A program made the position numbers and the translations under genes. A model generated the notes under the pieces. It saw only the letters and a list, made by a program, of their open reading frames with translations. It made no database searches and was not told where the DNA came from. This document shows positions 36,019-43,276 of a stretch of DNA of 64,000 nt, in pieces; position 1 is the stretch's first letter, and each line of letters begins with the position of its first letter. The stretch comes from Paenibacillus solanacearum. Its GTDB lineage: Bacteria; Bacillota; Bacilli; Paenibacillales; NBRC-103111. The DNA is taken from assembly GCF_910593845.1 (NCBI RefSeq), contig NZ_CAJVAS010000006.1, positions 124,001-188,000 of the forward strand, in the 5' to 3' direction.

Positions 36019-36570
36019 GGATTTCACCTAACCTTCTTGTTCTGTTTCTCTCATGTAGGGATTATACGTCAAGGTCGGAATTTTGGCAAATACTTTAATT
36101 GAGAGCGATTTTCAGGCATTTGAGAGGTATTATCACTGGTTTGAGAAGCTTTATCAATGAATTAATCTGGATTTCTCGTAAGATGGGAATGCAGGATAAA
36201 ACTTCCCTGATAGCGCCTTCACATTTGTTACACAAATGAAATATTTCTGTTATCGTTCTATCATATTCAAGGTATACAATAATACCCAAGACCCCCTTTT
36301 TAATATATACACCTTTAAGGCTCGCCCCGTTGGCGAGTCTCTTTTTTTGTCTTGGTGGATTAGAAGCTTTATAAAAGGATTTAAGGAGAGGTTGCCTGCT
36401 GGAAAGTTAGGCTTGGGGGATGGTTTGGAGACGAGAGGGCTAATCGGTAAATTGATGGGCTGCTGTCGCATGGCCAAAGCGAAAGGTGATTCAACCACAC
36501 AAAGGAAAAGAATGGGTCGCTAATGCAGGGAGCTTGTCGGAAAAGCTGCGGCATTTAATGAGGAGTATAG
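36019..36570. other. AT-rich intergenic region with a hairpin
   Basis: About 550 bp. The only clear element is a terminator-like hairpin at 36318-36349. A 95-codon frame crosses that hairpin and has no convincing start, so I do not call it a gene. A short RNA ending at the hairpin is possible but no -35/-10 pair was found. Confidence 0.4.
36318..36349 (+). terminator. Orphan intrinsic terminator
   Basis: GGCTCGCC-ccgtt-GGCGAGTC followed by TCTTTTTTT. No plus-strand gene ends before it, so it may close a small RNA. Confidence 0.65.
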
Positions 36571-36729
36571 TTAATGCCATTTAGGTGTCGTTTTGGGTTT
36601 AGATTTAAGTAATTTTAAAAATATAGGGCGTTTATTCCTTTTAACGAGTAGCTTTTTTGATGTTTCGAGAACCTGTTCCAACCGTTTTTCTGTTCCATGA
36701 GAAATTTGGTTATAGAGTTTGTTTTGCAC
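36571..36729 (-). CDS. Small basic hypothetical protein
   Basis: 52 residues from GTG 36729, which has TTGGAGTG 7 nt upstream. Rich in Lys and Arg (KKLLVKRNKRPIFLKLLKSK), helical, no hydrophobic segment. The frame is open further upstream to 36810 but without a ribosome binding site. AT-rich like its surroundings. No family recognised. Confidence 0.4.
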   Translation of the reverse strand: MQNKLYNQISHGTEKRLEQVLETSKKLLVKRNKRPIFLKLLKSKPKTTPKWH

Positions 36730-36808
36730 AAGTATCACTCCAATGAAAGAAGTAGTCCTAAAGGACCGCATATAGTTATATTGCACTATGATTTTATCAT
36801 AAAACGGC

Positions 36809-36840
36809 AATAAATGTCGATTAATGGCATTTATTTTTTT
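36809..36840 (+). terminator. Weak terminator-like hairpin
   Basis: AATAAATG / CATTTATT with T7 behind; AT-rich, so could arise by chance. Confidence 0.35.
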
Positions 36841-36969
36841 GGTATGGATGAAAAAGAAATGAAAAGGAGCTTAGCGCGGGAAGTTTGAGACGCAGCTGAC
36901 AAGACGCCGAGGAATAGTAACATCCACCAAGAGGCATAATAGGAAAAAGTTGCTGTCTTGGAGGTTTGT

Positions 36970-37608
36970 ATGAACAAGCAGGATTATTGGAACGAGATTT
37001 ACGCAAGAAGAGAAGAAGTCAGCTCGCTGCTGAGCGCATATTGGCATCGTTACTCCCATGTGGGAACGTGGCAGTTTTGGGTTGCTGTAGCGATGCTCAC
37101 GATTCCGCTGATCGTGCTCTATTTTGCGCTCGACCGCAAAAAAATATGGGAGGTATTGTTTTTCGGATATACCATCCATATGCTCTGGAACTATGCGGAC
37201 ACGATCCTGGAGTTGGATAATTATTTTGTGCATACCTACATGTTGGCTCCGTTCCTGCCGTTCGGCATCAGCTCGACCGCTTCGTTTCTGCCGGTAGCCT
37301 TTCTGTTGGTGTACCAGTATTGCATAAACCATAACAAAAACTTTTACCTGTATGCGCTGCTCATGAGTTGTTTGTTTGCATTCGGGTTTGCCGTTATATC
37401 GAAAATGATTGGGATTTTGCACGTACGCAAAGGAATGAATCAATTCCATTTGCTGCTGATCGATGTGGCCGTCGCCTATTGCTCGTATTGGCTGACCAAG
37501 CTGGTCATGGTGATGAAAAACGGCAAGGGAAGTCCCGGCAGCCGCTTCATTATCGTGAAAAAGCTGGATTTCAACAAATATCGGATCTATAGTAAAGCGA
37601 AATCCTGA
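36970..37608 (+). CDS. Multi-pass membrane protein, unknown
   Basis: 212 residues with five or six hydrophobic helices (FWVAVAMLTIPLIVLYFAL, then VLFFGYTIHMLW, FLPVAFLLVYQY, LYALLMSCLFAFGFAVI and LLLIDVAVAYCSYWLTKL). May belong to the CBO0543-like membrane proteins frequent in paenibacilli, but I am not certain. ATG 36970 has TTGGAGGT upstream. Followed by a good terminator; it is the last gene before the tail element. Confidence 0.65.
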   Translation: MNKQDYWNEIYARREEVSSLLSAYWHRYSHVGTWQFWVAVAMLTIPLIVLYFALDRKKIWEVLFFGYTIHMLWNYADTILELDNYFVHTYMLAPFLPFGISSTASFLPVAFLLVYQYCINHNKNFYLYALLMSCLFAFGFAVISKMIGILHVRKGMNQFHLLLIDVAVAYCSYWLTKLVMVMKNGKGSPGSRFIIVKKLDFNKYRIYSKAKS

Positions 37609-37631
37609 ATGCTTCAGGTTAGCAAATGAAA

Positions 37632-37660
37632 AAAAAGGAGCCGGCGGCTCCTTTTTATGT
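37632..37660 (+). terminator. Terminator at left edge of tail element
   Basis: AAAAGGAGCC-ggc-GGCTCCTTTT, 10 bp stem and T run. Confidence 0.85.
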
Positions 37661-37702
37661 TATCAAGCTCATTTTTATAAACCGTACCCCTGCCATGCGG
37701 AC

Positions 37703-38185
37703 TCAGAGCGTAAAATACGAGTCTTCCTTCGTCCAAAACTTCCGGACGGATGCTTTCATCCCGTCGGGCTTGCTCTTCAAATGAGCGACTTCCTCCGGAA
37801 CGCCGCAAGCCGCCGCTGCATCGTATATCGAGACGCCTTCCAGCAGGAGCTTGTCCGAGATCAGCAGCTCGACCGCGAACTCATTGGCCTCCCGCTCAAT
37901 CCGGTCGACGGATAACAGCGTATTTTTACGCAGAAATGGCGTATTGAGGTTCGGATGCATCATGACATGGCCGAGCTCGTGAGCGATGACGAACCGCTGC
38001 ACGGATTCGCCGTTGTCGCGGTTCAAATGAATGAATTTCATCCGTTTGTATGTGCTGTAGTAGCCCAAAATATCGCCAAGCTGCTCGTACAAGACCGTGA
38101 TGCCTTTTCTGGATGCGATTGTAAAAGGGTTGTTGGTCTTATATATTTTGAGTAATTGCAAGACAGATTGCTTCGGTAACCGCAT
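37703..38185 (-). CDS. ImmA/IrrE-type metallopeptidase
   Basis: 160 residues. Zinc motif HELGH at about 89-93 (AHELGHVMMHP) with the third ligand in REANEFAVELLIS. Family members such as ImmA of ICEBs1 cleave the cognate Xre-type repressor after DNA damage. The repressor gene lies directly upstream on the same strand (20 bp), so this is the probable anti-repressor protease of the tail element. Confidence 0.85.
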   Translation of the reverse strand: MRLPKQSVLQLLKIYKTNNPFTIASRKGITVLYEQLGDILGYYSTYKRMKFIHLNRDNGESVQRFVIAHELGHVMMHPNLNTPFLRKNTLLSVDRIEREANEFAVELLISDKLLLEGVSIYDAAAACGVPEEVAHLKSKPDGMKASVRKFWTKEDSYFTL

Positions 38186-38205
38186 CCGTCAGCCCCCTAA
38201 TGATA

Positions 38206-38649
38206 TTATTCTCTACGGTATTTCTTCGGGGTGAATTTCTGTTTGGCCATCTGCTTGGCCAGACGCATCGAATTTTCGAGAGATATTCTCAGGAGCTCCT
38301 TGCTCTCTTCATCGATCGGTTCGCCGTGGAACGCGAGCGCTTCGCCGCTCTCCAGATCGGACATAATGCGCTCGAGGTCTTTGGCGATATCTCGCTCCTC
38401 CTTGGAGGTAAAGGCGGGTTTCGGCCCTGGCTGCCCTGCCGGATCGTCATTCCACTGCTCGTCCAGCAGCTGGTGGGCTTCAATGTGAAGCGCTTTGGCT
38501 ATCGATTTCAGCGTATCGACGCTGGGGTTATAGCGATTGCCTTCCACATCGGCCAAATAAGATCTGGAAAGGCCCGCCCGCTCGGCGAGCTGGACCTGCG
38601 TCATTGTTTGCTGCTTGCGAAAAAATTTGATTCGTTCACCAATCGACAT
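38206..38649 (-). CDS. Xre-family repressor of the tail element
   Basis: 147 residues. HTH_3 domain at 3-60 (RIKFFRKQQTMTQVQLAERA, SRSYLADVEGNRYNPSVDTL), linker, then a helical C-terminal region with KEERDIAKDLERIMSDLESGEAL, common in ImmR/Xre-type repressors paired with ImmA. Divergent from the activator gene. ATG 38649 is 22 bp from a GTCGG-N5-CCGAC palindrome, a likely operator. The upstream extension to 38748 crosses this operator and is not coding. Confidence 0.85.
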   Translation of the reverse strand: MSIGERIKFFRKQQTMTQVQLAERAGLSRSYLADVEGNRYNPSVDTLKSIAKALHIEAHQLLDEQWNDDPAGQPGPKPAFTSKEERDIAKDLERIMSDLESGEALAFHGEPIDEESKELLRISLENSMRLAKQMAKQKFTPKKYRRE

Positions 38650-39006
38650 TTTAACGCCAACCCTTCGAATGTCGGTATATCCGACGGTTGGTTTTATTAT
38701 ACACAGGTGATGTCGAACGCACAAGTATTCGGACTGCCGGAAATACAAGTAAAAATGGGCATTTATAAGTAATTATTAGGAAATTATGTGTTTTATTATG
38801 AATTTGGCCGTTAATAGTCTGATACACTGCTTTACGAATTGTCGTGAATACTGTACATTTTGGCTACAAGGGACAAGCGGCCCGGTGATAAATTGTAGTT
38901 TGTGGATGGCTGCAGGTTCATATGAAGGTGGAAGCAAAACTTTGCAGCTTAAATGTCGGAAATACAAGATGAAATGAAGAAAATGAAAAGGAAGGGTGCG
39001 ACGCAT
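38650..39006. promoter_or_regulatory. Divergent control region between repressor and activator
   Basis: 357 bp. Holds the palindrome GTCGGTATATCCGAC (38671-38685) and two direct copies of CGGAAATACAAG at 38738-38749 and 38957-38968; the second is 40 bp before the activator start. These are candidate repressor sites governing both directions. No CGAAC-N4-GTTCG LexA box seen. Confidence 0.55.
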
Positions 39007-39615
39007 ATGCCGGATAATCAAGCGATCCAACAATTGAAAAGTTACAAACAAATTACTCTTCGAATGAAGGTATTGGAAAAGTATCCGATCGGCAACGGCA
39101 TGTATTTAAGCCAATTTCAAGAGGACGATAATTTGCAGACGCTTCATCGGCAGCTGAAGCATCTTCCGTCTTATATGTATTTATCCAAGCACGAGCAGAA
39201 GCTGGAAACGGTCGCTCACACGTATTTGACACACTACCCGACCGGAACGAAAGCACAGCTGAATGCCATTCCTACTGTGGGCCACGACGCGGAGGATGAG
39301 AAGCTGCTGCGGGAGCTGCGCAGTAAAATCCAGAAGGTGATCGAGGCGCGGGCCGGCCGCTTGAACGATTTTGACGCCATGATCGAGCGAGTCAGCGAGC
39401 TGCAGGAATTAGAGCAGCAGAAGCAATACATCGAGCATACGCTGGAGGTGCTGGCGGAGTACAAGCCGCAATACGCGCAGCTGCTGAAGCTGCAGTTCAT
39501 TGAGGGGAAATCGATCGACGAGGTCGCGGACGCGCTGAATATCGTCCGAAGGACGTATGACCGCTGGAAGCCGAAAGCGTTCGAGGAGTACGGTAAAATC
39601 TTCAGCGCATCGTAA
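39007..39615 (+). CDS. Sigma region 4 / ArpU-like late transcription activator
   Basis: 202 residues. Mostly helical; the C-terminal 45 residues form a sigma-70 region 4-like helix-turn-helix (LLKLQFIEGKSIDEVADALN followed by IVRRTYDRWKPKAFEEYG). Equivalent by place and type to the PBSX positive control factor Xpf or ArpU-type late-gene regulators. ATG 39007 is preferred: GGAAGGGTG lies 8 nt upstream. The duplicated promoter cassettes start 12 bp behind its stop, so it probably activates them. Confidence 0.75.
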   Translation: MPDNQAIQQLKSYKQITLRMKVLEKYPIGNGMYLSQFQEDDNLQTLHRQLKHLPSYMYLSKHEQKLETVAHTYLTHYPTGTKAQLNAIPTVGHDAEDEKLLRELRSKIQKVIEARAGRLNDFDAMIERVSELQELEQQKQYIEHTLEVLAEYKPQYAQLLKLQFIEGKSIDEVADALNIVRRTYDRWKPKAFEEYGKIFSAS

Positions 39616-39626
39616 GCCGTGAGACC

Positions 39627-39768
39627 CGTCGCAAACCTGTCGCAGCATTGTCGTCAAAGGTGTCGTATACGGACGAAAAAATCCGTGCTAATATGCTAGT
39701 ATGGAAAACAATTCGATACCGCAGCAGCCGGACAAGTCGCTCGTATAGCAGAGCGGCTTTTTGTTTTG
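39627..39768 (+). repeat. Late-promoter cassette, copy 1
   Basis: First of two imperfect ~140 bp direct repeats. TGTCG-type boxes at 39627 (CGTCG), 39638, 39649 and 39661; an ACGGA-N8-TCCGT inverted repeat; extended -10 TGCTAATAT (39686-39694) with a second TGCTAGTAT; then hairpin AAGTCGCTC / GAGCGGCTT with T5 at 39734-39763. Likely binding array and promoter for the late tail operon. Confidence 0.75.
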
Positions 39769-39828
39769 TATCGGCAGACTGATGCAGCAATGTGCGCGGT
39801 TTTGGAACGCAGAACCGAGCGGTAACGA

Positions 39829-39969
39829 TGTCGCAAGGCTGTCGTAACATTGTCGTCAAAGGTGTCGTATACGGACGATTTTATCCGTGCTACTATGCTA
39901 ACATGGCAAACCATTCAATATCGCAGCAGCCGAACAAGTCGCTTGAACCATAAACGGCTTTTTTGTTTT
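39829..39969 (+). repeat. Late-promoter cassette, copy 2
   Basis: Second copy, offset 202 bp. TGTCG at 39829, 39840, 39851 and 39863; ACGGA-N8-TCCGT with a changed spacer; extended -10 TGCTACTAT; weaker terminal hairpin (AAGTCG / CGGCTT then T6). The late operon starts about 30 bp downstream. Confidence 0.75.
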
Positions 39970-40000
39970 ACCAAAATCCGCTTGAGAGGAGGTGAACCCC

Positions 40001-40096
40001 ATGAATAACGGCAATCCGGTATCTGTTGTCGCGGCAGCAAGCCTGTCGCTCGAACGATTCATCCGTTGGCGGCTGCTCGGCGGGAACTTTTTGTAG
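40001..40096 (+). CDS. 31-residue leader peptide or small protein
   Basis: ATG 40001 has a near-perfect ribosome binding site (GAGAGGAGGTGA, 5 nt spacing), the best in the locus. The product is a short basic, hydrophobic peptide (SLSLERFIRWRLLGGNF near its end) without known family. First frame of the late operon. Could be a leader peptide tuning downstream expression or an unannotated structural or regulatory miniprotein. Confidence 0.45.
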   Translation: MNNGNPVSVVAAASLSLERFIRWRLLGGNFL

Positions 40097-40179
40097 CCTG
40101 CGCTGATCGTGGTGCAGCGGTTGGAGGGATGAACAGGCCGGTCATGCATTGCAGGAGATAAAAGCAGTACGCAATCGGG

Positions 40180-40611
40180 GTGGTGAAGGTGGAATCATTA
40201 CAACAGAGCGTCGTGCAGCGGCTTCGGGCGACATTTCCGGAACTGCCGGTTTATGTCGAGCAGCCGGGACAGGGAGTCCAGGGTCCTGCCTTTTATGTAA
40301 GTCTGCTCGAAGGCTCGCAGGTGAAGCTGCTGGGAAGACGTTACAAACTAACGGATCGCTTCGATATTCGATACGATCCTGATCCGAACAGCATGGAGAA
40401 AAACAAGGAATGCGTGCAAATCGCCGAACAACTGCTGGAGCAGTTGGCGTACATCGAATGGGGCGGACGGCTCTACCGCGGGCAAAGCATGCGGCATGAG
40501 ATCAAGGAGGGCGAGCTTCATTTTTACGTTGCCTTTGACGTGTATCTCATCCTGACCCGGGAACCGGAGCCAACCATGAAAAAAATAGAACAGAGGTGGC
40601 ATCTCCAGTGA
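40180..40611 (+). CDS. Phage tail terminator-like protein (DUF6838 type)
   Basis: 143 residues. Matches the small tail-completion family found just before sheath genes in PBSX-like loci (PVYVEQPGQGVQGPAFYVSL, YKLTDRFDIRYDPDP, YVAFDVYLIL). Would cap the top end of the tail tube. Its presence without head genes fits a headless tail. Start GTG 40180, with GTGs at 40183 and 40189 as alternatives. Overlaps the next gene by GTGA. Confidence 0.7.
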   Translation: MVKVESLQQSVVQRLRATFPELPVYVEQPGQGVQGPAFYVSLLEGSQVKLLGRRYKLTDRFDIRYDPDPNSMEKNKECVQIAEQLLEQLAYIEWGGRLYRGQSMRHEIKEGELHFYVAFDVYLILTREPEPTMKKIEQRWHLQ

Positions 40612-40805
40612 GTACGAAAAAGGAATCCGCAGCAGCCGCAGGCAAATCGGCGGCAGCTTATGCGAAAGAGCAGTTCATGCAGTCGAAGCAGTTTAGCGCT
40701 CCGCAAAAAGATGTACTGGACGCGCTTTTAATAGAAGATCAAACGTATACCTTGGAGCAGGTCAAAAAAATGCTCCAGGACATTTCGAAGAGGACGGTGA
40801 GCTAA
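40608..40805 (+). CDS. Small tail-operon protein, unknown
   Basis: 65 residues from GTG 40608, which overlaps the preceding stop and has AGAGGTGG 8 nt upstream. Ala/Ser/Lys-rich start then a helical segment (VLDALLIEDQTYTLEQVKKMLQ). Placed between tail terminator and sheath, where PBSX-like loci carry a small protein of unknown role. Confidence 0.6.
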   Translation: MSTKKESAAAAGKSAAAYAKEQFMQSKQFSAPQKDVLDALLIEDQTYTLEQVKKMLQDISKRTVS

Positions 40806-40806
40806 T

Positions 40807-42123
40807 ATGGCAGGCGGACAATGGACAACACAAAACAAAACGCGCCCGGGCGTCTATATTAACTTTACAGGTGAAGGCGGTACGGCCGGCACGGCTAGCG
40901 GGCGCGGGACCATGGCGCTTGCGCTCTCTCTGCCTTGGGGACCTTCGAAGCAACTGCTTGCGATTCAAGCCGGCGACGATATCTCCGCATTGCTTGGCTA
41001 CGATTTGGCGGCGCCGCAATTGCTGCTGGCGAAAGAGGCGCTCAAGCGGTCGAACACCTTGCTCCTCTACCGGTTGAATGCAGGTGTCAAGGCATCCGTT
41101 ACATCCGGCGGCTTGACGGCAACAGCCAAGCACGGCGGCTCGCGGGGCAATGATTTGACGATCGTCATTCAGGAGAATATTGACGATGAGAATGTGTTTG
41201 ACGTTAAGACGCTGCTGTCGGGAAATGAAGTCGACCGTCAGACGGTTGCTTCCATTACCGAGCTTGCTGCGAACGATTGGATCGTGTTCAGCGGTACCGG
41301 GGCCTTGACGGCGACGGCTGGCGCGCCGCTTACAGGCGGTGCGGACGGCACGGTCACGAATCAGGACCATTCCGATTTTCTTGCGGCGGCGGAGCTGTTC
41401 GAGTTCCAGACGATCGCGCTGCCTTCGACGGATGCAACGCTGAAGTCGATCTATACGGCCTATATTCGCCGTTTGCGCGAAGAAGAGGGCAAGAAGGTGC
41501 AGGCGGTGCTGGAAAATTATTCGGCCGCCGATTCCGAAGGCGTCATCAGCGTGAAGAACGGCGTCGTTCTTGCCGACGGCACGACGTTGACAGCGGCTCA
41601 AGCTACGGCATGGGTAGCCGCAGCGACGGCAAGCGCGCAAATGAACGAATCGTTGACGTACAAAGCATACGACGATGCGATTGACGCAACGCCGCGCTAT
41701 ACGAATTCGCAGATCGAAGCTGCCATTGTAAGCGGCGAGCTCGTCTTCGTCCCGAATAACGGCAGGGCCATCGTGGAGCAGGACATCAACACGTTCCGCA
41801 GCTTTTCCCCGAACAAGGACATGAAGTTTTCCAAAAATCGCGTCATCCGGGTACTGGATGGCATCGGCAACGATGTGAAACGAATCTTCGAATCGTTCTA
41901 TGTGGGGAAAGTGGACAACAATCCCGACGGCCGCGGCTTGCTGCGAAGCGAAATCGTGTCTTACCTGAACACGCTGCAGCAGATCGGTGCGATTCAAAAT
42001 TTCAATTCGCAAACGGACATTGCGGTGCTGGAAGGTCAAGATGCGGATAGCGTGTATGTGGAAGTTCACGCACAGCCGGTAGATTCGATTGAAAAAATTT
42101 ATATGAAAGTGAAGGTGAAGTAA
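40807..42123 (+). CDS. xkdK: Contractile tail sheath protein (XkdK)
   Basis: 438 residues. N-terminus KTRPGVYINFTGEG and C-terminal NNPDGRGLLRSEIVSYLNTLQ, with ISVKNGVV, VFVPNNGRAIVEQDINTFRS before it, are typical of XkdK-type sheath subunits. Polymerises around the tube and contracts on firing. ATG 40807 directly behind the small gene; the tube gene follows at 1 bp. Confidence 0.93.
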   Translation: MAGGQWTTQNKTRPGVYINFTGEGGTAGTASGRGTMALALSLPWGPSKQLLAIQAGDDISALLGYDLAAPQLLLAKEALKRSNTLLLYRLNAGVKASVTSGGLTATAKHGGSRGNDLTIVIQENIDDENVFDVKTLLSGNEVDRQTVASITELAANDWIVFSGTGALTATAGAPLTGGADGTVTNQDHSDFLAAAELFEFQTIALPSTDATLKSIYTAYIRRLREEEGKKVQAVLENYSAADSEGVISVKNGVVLADGTTLTAAQATAWVAAATASAQMNESLTYKAYDDAIDATPRYTNSQIEAAIVSGELVFVPNNGRAIVEQDINTFRSFSPNKDMKFSKNRVIRVLDGIGNDVKRIFESFYVGKVDNNPDGRGLLRSEIVSYLNTLQQIGAIQNFNSQTDIAVLEGQDADSVYVEVHAQPVDSIEKIYMKVKVK

Positions 42124-42124
42124 C

Positions 42125-42589
42125 ATGGCATTTTTAAGAGCAGGCGATACGATTTCGGGGCAAGAGGGGCGTGCCTACGCCATTGTGAATCAGCTATCGG
42201 AGGAAATGTTCTACATCAAGTCGCTGGAGGCGACCGTCGAAAAGCAAAAGGCGGAGATCAAGACGATCGGCCGGCGCGGGGTGCAGCATAAGGCGACAGG
42301 CTGGACGGGCAAAGGTACGATGACGATCTACTACGTCACCTCCAAATTCCGCCAAATGATGTTCGATTACATCAAGAACGGCAAAGATACGTATTTCAGC
42401 ATCAAGGTGATCAACGAGGACCCGGTATCGACGGTAGGCATGCAAGAAGTTATTTTGCGCGGCGTCAACCTGGACAGCGTCATTATGGCTTCCCTTAATT
42501 CCGAGAGCGAGGTGCTCGAAGAGGAAGTGTCGTTCACATTCGAAGACATCGATCTGGAAAAAACATTCAACGCGCCGATTTTAGGCTAA
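42125..42589 (+). CDS. xkdM: Tail tube protein (XkdM)
   Basis: 154 residues. Family pattern AGDTISGQEGRAYAIVNQ, GRRGVQHKATGWTGKGTMTI and a C-terminal SEVLEEEVSFTFEDIDL. Hexamers stack to form the inner tube. Translationally adjacent to the sheath gene. Confidence 0.93.
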   Translation: MAFLRAGDTISGQEGRAYAIVNQLSEEMFYIKSLEATVEKQKAEIKTIGRRGVQHKATGWTGKGTMTIYYVTSKFRQMMFDYIKNGKDTYFSIKVINEDPVSTVGMQEVILRGVNLDSVIMASLNSESEVLEEEVSFTFEDIDLEKTFNAPILG

Positions 42590-42611
42590 TTTACTTGGGA
42601 GGAATGGAGAT

Positions 42612-43037
42612 ATGAGTGATTTAAGCGTATTTTTTGCGCAAAATGCTTCGATTGAGGTGACGGAGGAAGTGGTCGTTTCGGAGCGCTTCAAGGCGAAAGA
42701 CAGCACCCAGCCGGTACCTTGGAAGCTTCGCAGTATGACGGAAGAAGAGGATGAATATATCCGCAAAGCGGTAACGAAGCGGGTGAAAGGGAAGAATGGC
42801 GTCTATACAACCGAGACGGATCATAACGAATATCTCGCCAAGCTGGCGGTGACCAGCGTCGTCTTCCCGAATTTGAAAGACGTCGATCTGCAAAAATCGT
42901 ACGGCGTACTCGGCGCCGAATCACTGCTGCGCAAAATGCTGCTGCCGGGCGAGTACACGACGCTGCTGCAAAAAGTGCAAGAAATTAACGGCTTCGACAA
43001 AGACATGAACGAGCTGGTGGACGAAGTAAAAAACTGA
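42612..43037 (+). CDS. xkdN: Tail assembly chaperone, short form (XkdN)
   Basis: 141 residues, related to XkdN-type tail assembly chaperones. Helical, charged; PVPWKLRSMTEEEDEYIRKA and LAVTSVVFPNLKDVDLQKSYG. Keeps tape measure protein soluble and recruits tube subunits. Start has GGAGGAATGGAG upstream. Its last three codons, GTA AAA AAC before TGA, contain the slippery heptamer used to make the long form. Confidence 0.88.
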   Translation: MSDLSVFFAQNASIEVTEEVVVSERFKAKDSTQPVPWKLRSMTEEEDEYIRKAVTKRVKGKNGVYTTETDHNEYLAKLAVTSVVFPNLKDVDLQKSYGVLGAESLLRKMLLPGEYTTLLQKVQEINGFDKDMNELVDEVKN

Positions 43038-43210
43038 TCAAAGAGGGCGATGCAGGGGCGAACTATGCTTACTACGCCCTCTTTGAGCTTCACATTATGC
43101 CGCATGATCTGGAACGGCTCGGACGCCGGGAAAAGGCAGCGATCTATGCGATGATCGATGTCCGGGTGGAGAAGGAGAAGCAGGAACGTATGCGAAAGTC
43201 CAGAAAGTAA
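43034..43210 (+). CDS. Tail chaperone -1 frameshift extension
   Basis: 58 codons in the -1 frame, with no start codon of its own at the right place. Slippery A-AAA-AAC at 43028-43034 ends the xkdN frame one codon before TGA; 5 nt later a perfect 10 bp stem (AAAGAGGGCG 43040-43049 / CGCCCTCTTT 43075-43084) follows. After slippage the protein is 199 residues, with an appended helical, basic domain (LFELHIMPHDLERLGRREKA). This equals the G/GT architecture of tailed phages. Confidence 0.88.
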   Translation: MIKEGDAGANYAYYALFELHIMPHDLERLGRREKAAIYAMIDVRVEKEKQERMRKSRK

Positions 43211-43218
43211 GCAGTGCC

Positions 43219-43248
43219 AAAGCGTCTCTCCGCGAGACGCTTTTTTTT
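43219..43248 (+). terminator. Internal terminator before the tape measure gene
   Basis: AGCGTCTC-tccgc-GAGACGCT, 8 bp perfect stem then eight T, inside the late operon. Expected to lower tape measure and baseplate expression below that of sheath and tube. Confidence 0.8.
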
Positions 43249-43276
43249 CATAGTTTCAGAAAGGAGGAAGATCCTT

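Noticed and set aside
36236..36523. 95-codon frame across an intergenic hairpin
   Set aside because: It crosses a strong terminator. A shorter TTG start at 36392 follows AAGGAGAGG too closely, and the product matches nothing.
38650..38748. N-terminal extension of the Xre repressor to 38748
   Set aside because: It would overlap the palindromic operator and lacks a ribosome binding site; the helix-turn-helix begins right after ATG 38649.
38650..39006. LexA (SOS) box controlling the tail element
   Set aside because: A CGAAC-like half at 38714 has no properly spaced GTTCG partner.
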